Below are positions 6,059 to 8,509 of a stretch of 8,509 nt of DNA, in pieces; positions within the stretch are counted from its first letter, which is position 1, and every line of letters begins with the position of its first letter. Location of the stretch: assembly GCF_029933015.1 (NCBI RefSeq), contig NZ_JAOZOZ010000051.1, positions 2,598 through 11,106 of the forward strand. Direction: 5' to 3'. The notes under the pieces were generated by a model. It saw nothing but the letters and a program-made list of their open reading frames with translations. It was not told the DNA's origin and did no database searches. Position numbers and translations under genes: made by a program. The stretch comes from Hydrogenimonas sp. GTDB lineage: Bacteria; Campylobacterota; Campylobacteria; Campylobacterales; Hydrogenimonadaceae.

Positions 6059-6805
6059 CTACTCTGTCCGGCGGAAATCGATCAGTCTGCCGCGGACATC
6101 GCCGAACATGACGACATCCTTGAGGACCGCTTTGCTGACGATGCCGTCTTTACGCAGTGCCAGGTAGAGTTCGCCCCCTTTCGAGCCGAAAAGCTTCTGA
6201 TAGACCGTCACCTTCAGATAACAGGGCGCGTCACCCAGAAACTCCCGCACTTTTTCCCTCTCTTTTCCGATCACGGTCTGGACCCGTACCCTGCCCGTCT
6301 TCTTCTCCGCACCCACCGCGTGCAGATACCTATCGAAAGGTTTGGAACAGTCGCCGATGATATCCATGACGTTGAAATAGAGCGAAAAGATGTCGTCGGT
6401 GGCGTAGTAGGGAAGTGTTTCGTTTTTCTCTTTAACCAGTTTTCCGTCCTCGTAGCGCTCTTCGTGGACCGTCACTTTGCCGTGGGGATGATCGAAACTG
6501 TAGGTTTTGATTCTGCGTTTGTGAAACCGGCGGATATCTTTCGAGTAGGTCTGCGGCACGAGACGTCCGCTCACGACGAGGCCGCTGCTTTTGTAGACTT
6601 CGACCCGTCCGCCGCTCAGCACTTTCGCCAGACCCGTCGCCCTGGCGGTCATGACGATCTCGTAACGGTCGTCGTTTCTGGTCATTTCGGCTTTGGCCAC
6701 GCCCATCTTTCCGAAAATTCCGTATTCGACACTGTATTTTCCGACCGTCGTTTCGGCTTGCAGCACTCCAAACGCCAGCAAAAGCGCAAATAGCCATCTG
6801 ACCAT
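6059..6805 (-). CDS. Exported DUF3108-like protein
   Basis: A 248-residue protein with a short signal peptide (hydrophobic 4-15, likely cleavage after LQA at 17), so probably periplasmic. The mature part is rich in alternating beta-like stretches, begins with GKYSVEYGIFGKMGVAKAEM, and includes an aromatic mid-section (TDDIFSLYFNVM). This pattern resembles DUF3108-family proteins, whose function is not established; the match is from recall of the family's look, not a search. The ATG has GGGGGA 7 nt upstream. Two cysteines (in GDCSK and APCYL) could form a disulfide in the periplasm; this is a guess. The gene is divergent from der and 11 nt upstream of the permease, so the two are likely co-transcribed. 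A link to envelope or LPS functions would fit the neighbourhood but is unproven. Confidence 0.65.
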   Translation of the reverse strand: MVRWLFALLLAFGVLQAETTVGKYSVEYGIFGKMGVAKAEMTRNDDRYEIVMTARATGLAKVLSGGRVEVYKSSGLVVSGRLVPQTYSKDIRRFHKRRIKTYSFDHPHGKVTVHEERYEDGKLVKEKNETLPYYATDDIFSLYFNVMDIIGDCSKPFDRYLHAVGAEKKTGRVRVQTVIGKEREKVREFLGDAPCYLKVTVYQKLFGSKGGELYLALRKDGIVSKAVLKDVVMFGDVRGRLIDFRRTE

Positions 6806-6830
6806 TGTTCATTCCCCCATCTTCAGTTAC

Positions 6831-6848
6831 CACATTTAATCACATTTA
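6831..6848. repeat. Direct repeat CACATTTA x2, 10-bp period
   Basis: CACATTTA occurs at 6831-6838 and 6841-6848 (TAAATGTG twice on the minus strand), one helical turn apart. It lies between the putative -10 and the start of the DUF3108 gene. The spacing would suit a regulator that binds tandem half-sites on one DNA face, but no known site is recognised. Confidence 0.35.
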
Positions 6849-6876
6849 CGATAAAATCGCACTAAATTGTTGACAA
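6848..6876 (-). promoter_or_regulatory. Candidate promoter for the DUF3108-permease unit
   Basis: On the minus strand TTGTCA (6876-6871, five of six to consensus) and TATCGT (6853-6848, four of six) are separated by 17 bp. Initiation would leave a leader of about 35 nt before the ATG at 6805. Its -35 box occupies the same bases as the -35 of the der promoter on the other strand, so the two polymerases would compete. Confidence 0.4.
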
Positions 6877-6897
6877 ATTTCGCATTCGGCATATAAT
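6870..6897 (+). promoter_or_regulatory. Consensus sigma-70 promoter of der
   Basis: TTGACA (6870-6875) and TATAAT (6892-6897) are both perfect consensus hexamers with a 16-bp spacer, just upstream of the der ATG at 6926. Initiation near 6904 would give a leader of about 22 nt. The -10 box sits within a 6-bp inverted repeat, CGGCAT-ATA-ATGCCG (6887-6901). The frame's earliest ATG (6896) lies in the -10 box itself, so it cannot be the start used from this promoter. Confidence 0.8.
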
Positions 6898-6925
6898 GCC
6901 GGAAAATTGTGAATCAAAGAGAGAT

Positions 6926-8326
6926 ATGAAAAAAATAGCGATACTGGGACAGCCCAACGTAGGGAAAAGCTCCCTTTTCAACAGGTTTGCGAGACGACGC
7001 ATCGCCATCACTTCCGATATGGCGGGCACGACACGCGACGTCAAGAAAGAGATCATCGATTTCGACGGCAAAGAGGCGGAGATCCTCGATACAGGCGGCA
7101 TCGACGAGAGCAGCGAACTCTTCAGACGTGTCGGGAACAAAGCGATCGAAGCGGCGGAAGCGGCCGATATCATCGTCTACATGGTCGACGGCAAAGCGCT
7201 CCCCGACGACCGGGACAAACAGCTCTTCTACAGGCTCCAGTCTCTTGGAAAACCGATCGCCCTGGTCATCAACAAGATCGACAACGACAAGGAGGAGGAG
7301 CGGGCCTGGGAGTTCAGCGAATTCGGTGCCGAGAACATGTTCGCCATTTCGGTCTCCCACAACCGCCGTGTCGGACAGCTGATCGACTGGATCAAAAGCC
7401 TTCTCGACGAACCGGAGCTTCCGATGCCCGTCGTCGAAAGTGACGAGATGGATGCCCTGGAAAACCTGATCGAACAGTTCGACGAGAGCGGAACGCTGCA
7501 GGAAGAGGAGGATCTGAGCACCATCGGCGTGGCGATCATCGGCCGCACGAACGTAGGCAAAAGCTCACTGCTCAACGCCCTGCTGGGCGAGGAGCGGGCC
7601 GTCGTCAGCGACGTGGCCGGCACGACGATCGATCCGGTGGACGAGAAGATGATCCTGGGCGACAAGACCGTCACCTTCGTCGATACGGCGGGGCTGCGCA
7701 GACGCGGAAAGATCCAGGGGATCGAACGCTACGCCCTGGGACGCACCCGTCAGATGCTCGAAAAGGCCGACATCGCCCTGCTGGTGCTCGACGCCAGCGC
7801 ACCGCTGAGCGAACTGGACGAAAAGATCGCCGGGCTCGTGGACGAATACAAACTCGGTTGCATCATCGTCCTCAACAAGTGGGACGAGGCCCTGGGAAGC
7901 TACGAGGAGATGGTCAAGGAGATCCGCTACCGCTTCAAGTTTCTCAGCTGGGCCCCGATCGTCACCATATCGGCCAAGTCGAAAAAGCGTGTCCACAAGA
8001 TCGCCGACATGATTCTGAAAGTTTTCGAAAACTACACCCGTCACATTCCGACCCGCGATCTCAACGACGTCATCAGGCAGGCGACCATCCGCCACCACAT
8101 CCCCAGCCACAAAGGCAAGCCGGTCAATATCCTCTTCGCGTCCCAGTACGCCATCAAACCCCCGAAGATCGCCCTCATCTCCAACCGCCCCAGAGGCATC
8201 CACTTCAGCTACCTGCGCTATCTGACGAACCAGCTGAGGGAAAACTTCGACCTGGAGGGCACACCTCTCATCCTGATCCCGAAAAAACGGGGAGAGAGGG
8301 AAGAGGCGTCCGAAGAGCAGGCTTAG
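6926..8326 (+). CDS. der: Ribosome-assembly GTPase Der (EngA)
   Basis: Essential-type GTPase with two tandem G domains, acting in maturation of the 50S ribosomal subunit. The protein has 466 residues, close to the family norm. First G domain: GQPNVGKS (8-15), DTGG (55-58), NKID (116-119). Second G domain: GRTNVGKS (206-213), DTAG (253-256), NKWD (317-320). Between them is an acidic linker (ESDEMDALENLIEQFDESG region). The C-terminal KH-like domain follows, containing GKPVNILFASQYAIKPPKI and FSYLRYL, then a short charged tail. The start is ATG 6926, because MKKIAILGQPNVGKS is the usual beginning, purine-rich AGAGAG lies just upstream, and the next ATG upstream is inside the promoter. It is the only plus-strand gene and is monocistronic as far as the window shows. 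Confidence 0.97.
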   Translation: MKKIAILGQPNVGKSSLFNRFARRRIAITSDMAGTTRDVKKEIIDFDGKEAEILDTGGIDESSELFRRVGNKAIEAAEAADIIVYMVDGKALPDDRDKQLFYRLQSLGKPIALVINKIDNDKEEERAWEFSEFGAENMFAISVSHNRRVGQLIDWIKSLLDEPELPMPVVESDEMDALENLIEQFDESGTLQEEEDLSTIGVAIIGRTNVGKSSLLNALLGEERAVVSDVAGTTIDPVDEKMILGDKTVTFVDTAGLRRRGKIQGIERYALGRTRQMLEKADIALLVLDASAPLSELDEKIAGLVDEYKLGCIIVLNKWDEALGSYEEMVKEIRYRFKFLSWAPIVTISAKSKKRVHKIADMILKVFENYTRHIPTRDLNDVIRQATIRHHIPSHKGKPVNILFASQYAIKPPKIALISNRPRGIHFSYLRYLTNQLRENFDLEGTPLILIPKKRGEREEASEEQA

Positions 8327-8354
8327 TGTTGAGTGTTGAGTGTTGAGTGTTGAG
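8327..8354. repeat. Perfect heptamer tandem array (TGTTGAG) x4
   Basis: Four exact, uninterrupted copies of the 7-mer start at the base after the der TAG stop. As an exact short tandem repeat it could change copy number by slippage. It is non-coding on the plus strand. The rotated unit GTTGAGT has T at position 3 and A at position 5, like the other heptamer arrays in the window. Confidence 0.85.
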
Positions 8355-8387
8355 GAAGGTAACAGAGTCAAGCTTGTTCAAAAATTA

Positions 8388-8405
8388 AGCGAGCGAAGCG
8401 AAGCT
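8388..8405. repeat. Low-complexity AGCGA-type repeat
   Basis: AGCGAGCGAAGCGAAGCT is built from overlapping AGCGA/AGCGAA units and begins and ends with complementary AGC(T) bases. Its core GCGAGCGA recurs at 8480-8487 in the hairpin near the window end. On the minus strand it is followed by TTAATTTTTG, so it could be a weak terminator for a gene converging from beyond the window; that is speculative. Confidence 0.35.
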
Positions 8406-8416
8406 CCCCTACCTCC

Positions 8417-8451
8417 GTTCACTGTTTACCGTTCACCGTTCACCGTTAAGC
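8417..8451. repeat. Degenerate heptamer array (GTTCACC-like) x5
   Basis: Contiguous 7-nt units read GTTCACT, GTTTACC, GTTCACC, GTTCACC and GTTAAGC. The pattern is GTTNANN throughout. The array lies about 60 nt beyond the first array downstream of der, with a different core but the same period and skeleton. No coding frame is evident. Confidence 0.7.
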
Positions 8452-8479
8452 ATTTCAAAAATCGAGTGTCAGTTTGCAC

Positions 8480-8504
8480 GCGAGCGAGAGCTCGCACTCT
8501 TTTC
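8480..8504 (+). terminator. Possible intrinsic terminator downstream of der
   Basis: GCGAGC (8480-8485), loop GAGA, GCTCGC (8490-8495) form a perfect 6-bp GC-rich stem, followed after two bases by CTCTTTT. An outer GAGTG/CACTC pairing (8464-8468 with 8495-8499) competes with or extends it. It lies about 155 nt after the der stop, which is far but plausible, and there is no better candidate closer. Moderate to low confidence. Confidence 0.4.
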
Positions 8505-8509
8505 CCTGC

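Noticed and set aside
4920..6167. Long plus-strand open frame (over 400 codons) opposite the permease
   Set aside because: It is antisense to a clear ten-helix permease and the ends of two neighbours. Its translation is rich in His/Arg/Glu/Gly with no recognisable motif, and it lacks a good ribosome binding site. It is a shadow of GC-rich codon use.
6896..6925. Earlier ATG for der at 6896
   Set aside because: It overlaps the -10 box of the consensus promoter, and the extra residues are absent from the usual Der N-terminus.
7565..8371. Minus-strand open frame opposite der
   Set aside because: It is antisense to the second G domain and KH-like domain of Der and shows no motif of its own.
8327..8451. 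CRISPR array
   Set aside because: Units are 7 nt and contiguous, without spacers, and no cas gene is present.

Overview
The window reads as chromosomal core DNA from a member of the Campylobacterota (formerly Epsilonproteobacteria), probably one of the higher-GC free-living lineages. Two things support this. The order nusB-ribH-kdsA-(EamA-type membrane protein)-der matches, from memory, the Campylobacter jejuni region, where pyrF-nusB-ribH-kdsA-membrane protein-engA run together. A futalosine-pathway menaquinone gene (mqnC) follows nusB. The assignment rests on synteny and protein resemblance, not on a database search. No rRNA, tRNA, CRISPR array or insertion sequence was seen.

Layout: almost everything from 1 to 6805 is on the minus strand and is transcribed right to left. 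In transcription order: a secreted DUF3108-like protein (6805-6059), an EamA/DMT-family permease (6047-5157), three tandem small membrane proteins with degenerate GGDEF domains (5068-4334, 4316-3585, 3570-2917), kdsA (2920-2117), ribH (2001-1531), nusB (1531-1115), mqnC (1118-60), and perhaps the first codons of another gene (from 70, leaving the window). Many junctions are tight: ATGA overlaps at GGDEF-1/kdsA and nusB/mqnC, a TAATG overlap at ribH/nusB, and 14-17 nt gaps between the GGDEF genes. Der/EngA (6926-8326) is the only plus-strand gene. It is divergent from the DUF3108 gene across a 120-bp region that holds a consensus sigma-70 promoter.

Functionally the block is mostly housekeeping: Kdo-8-phosphate synthesis for LPS, lumazine synthesis for riboflavin, transcription antitermination, menaquinone synthesis and ribosome assembly. 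The unusual part is the trio of membrane-anchored GGDEF-like proteins. All three have lost the catalytic GG[D/E]EF signature (it reads GGSGI, AKNEY and DDDRF) but keep an RxxD motif five residues upstream, where the c-di-GMP inhibitory site of diguanylate cyclases lies. They look like tandem paralogous non-catalytic c-di-GMP receptors or scaffolds inserted in the kdsA-der synteny block, with the last translationally coupled to kdsA.

A second pattern is intergenic. Three arrays with a seven-base period (2068-2095, 8327-8354, 8417-8451) differ in sequence but share T at unit position 3 and A at position 5. Inverted repeats also overlap or adjoin the -10 boxes of three putative promoters, each with a different sequence.
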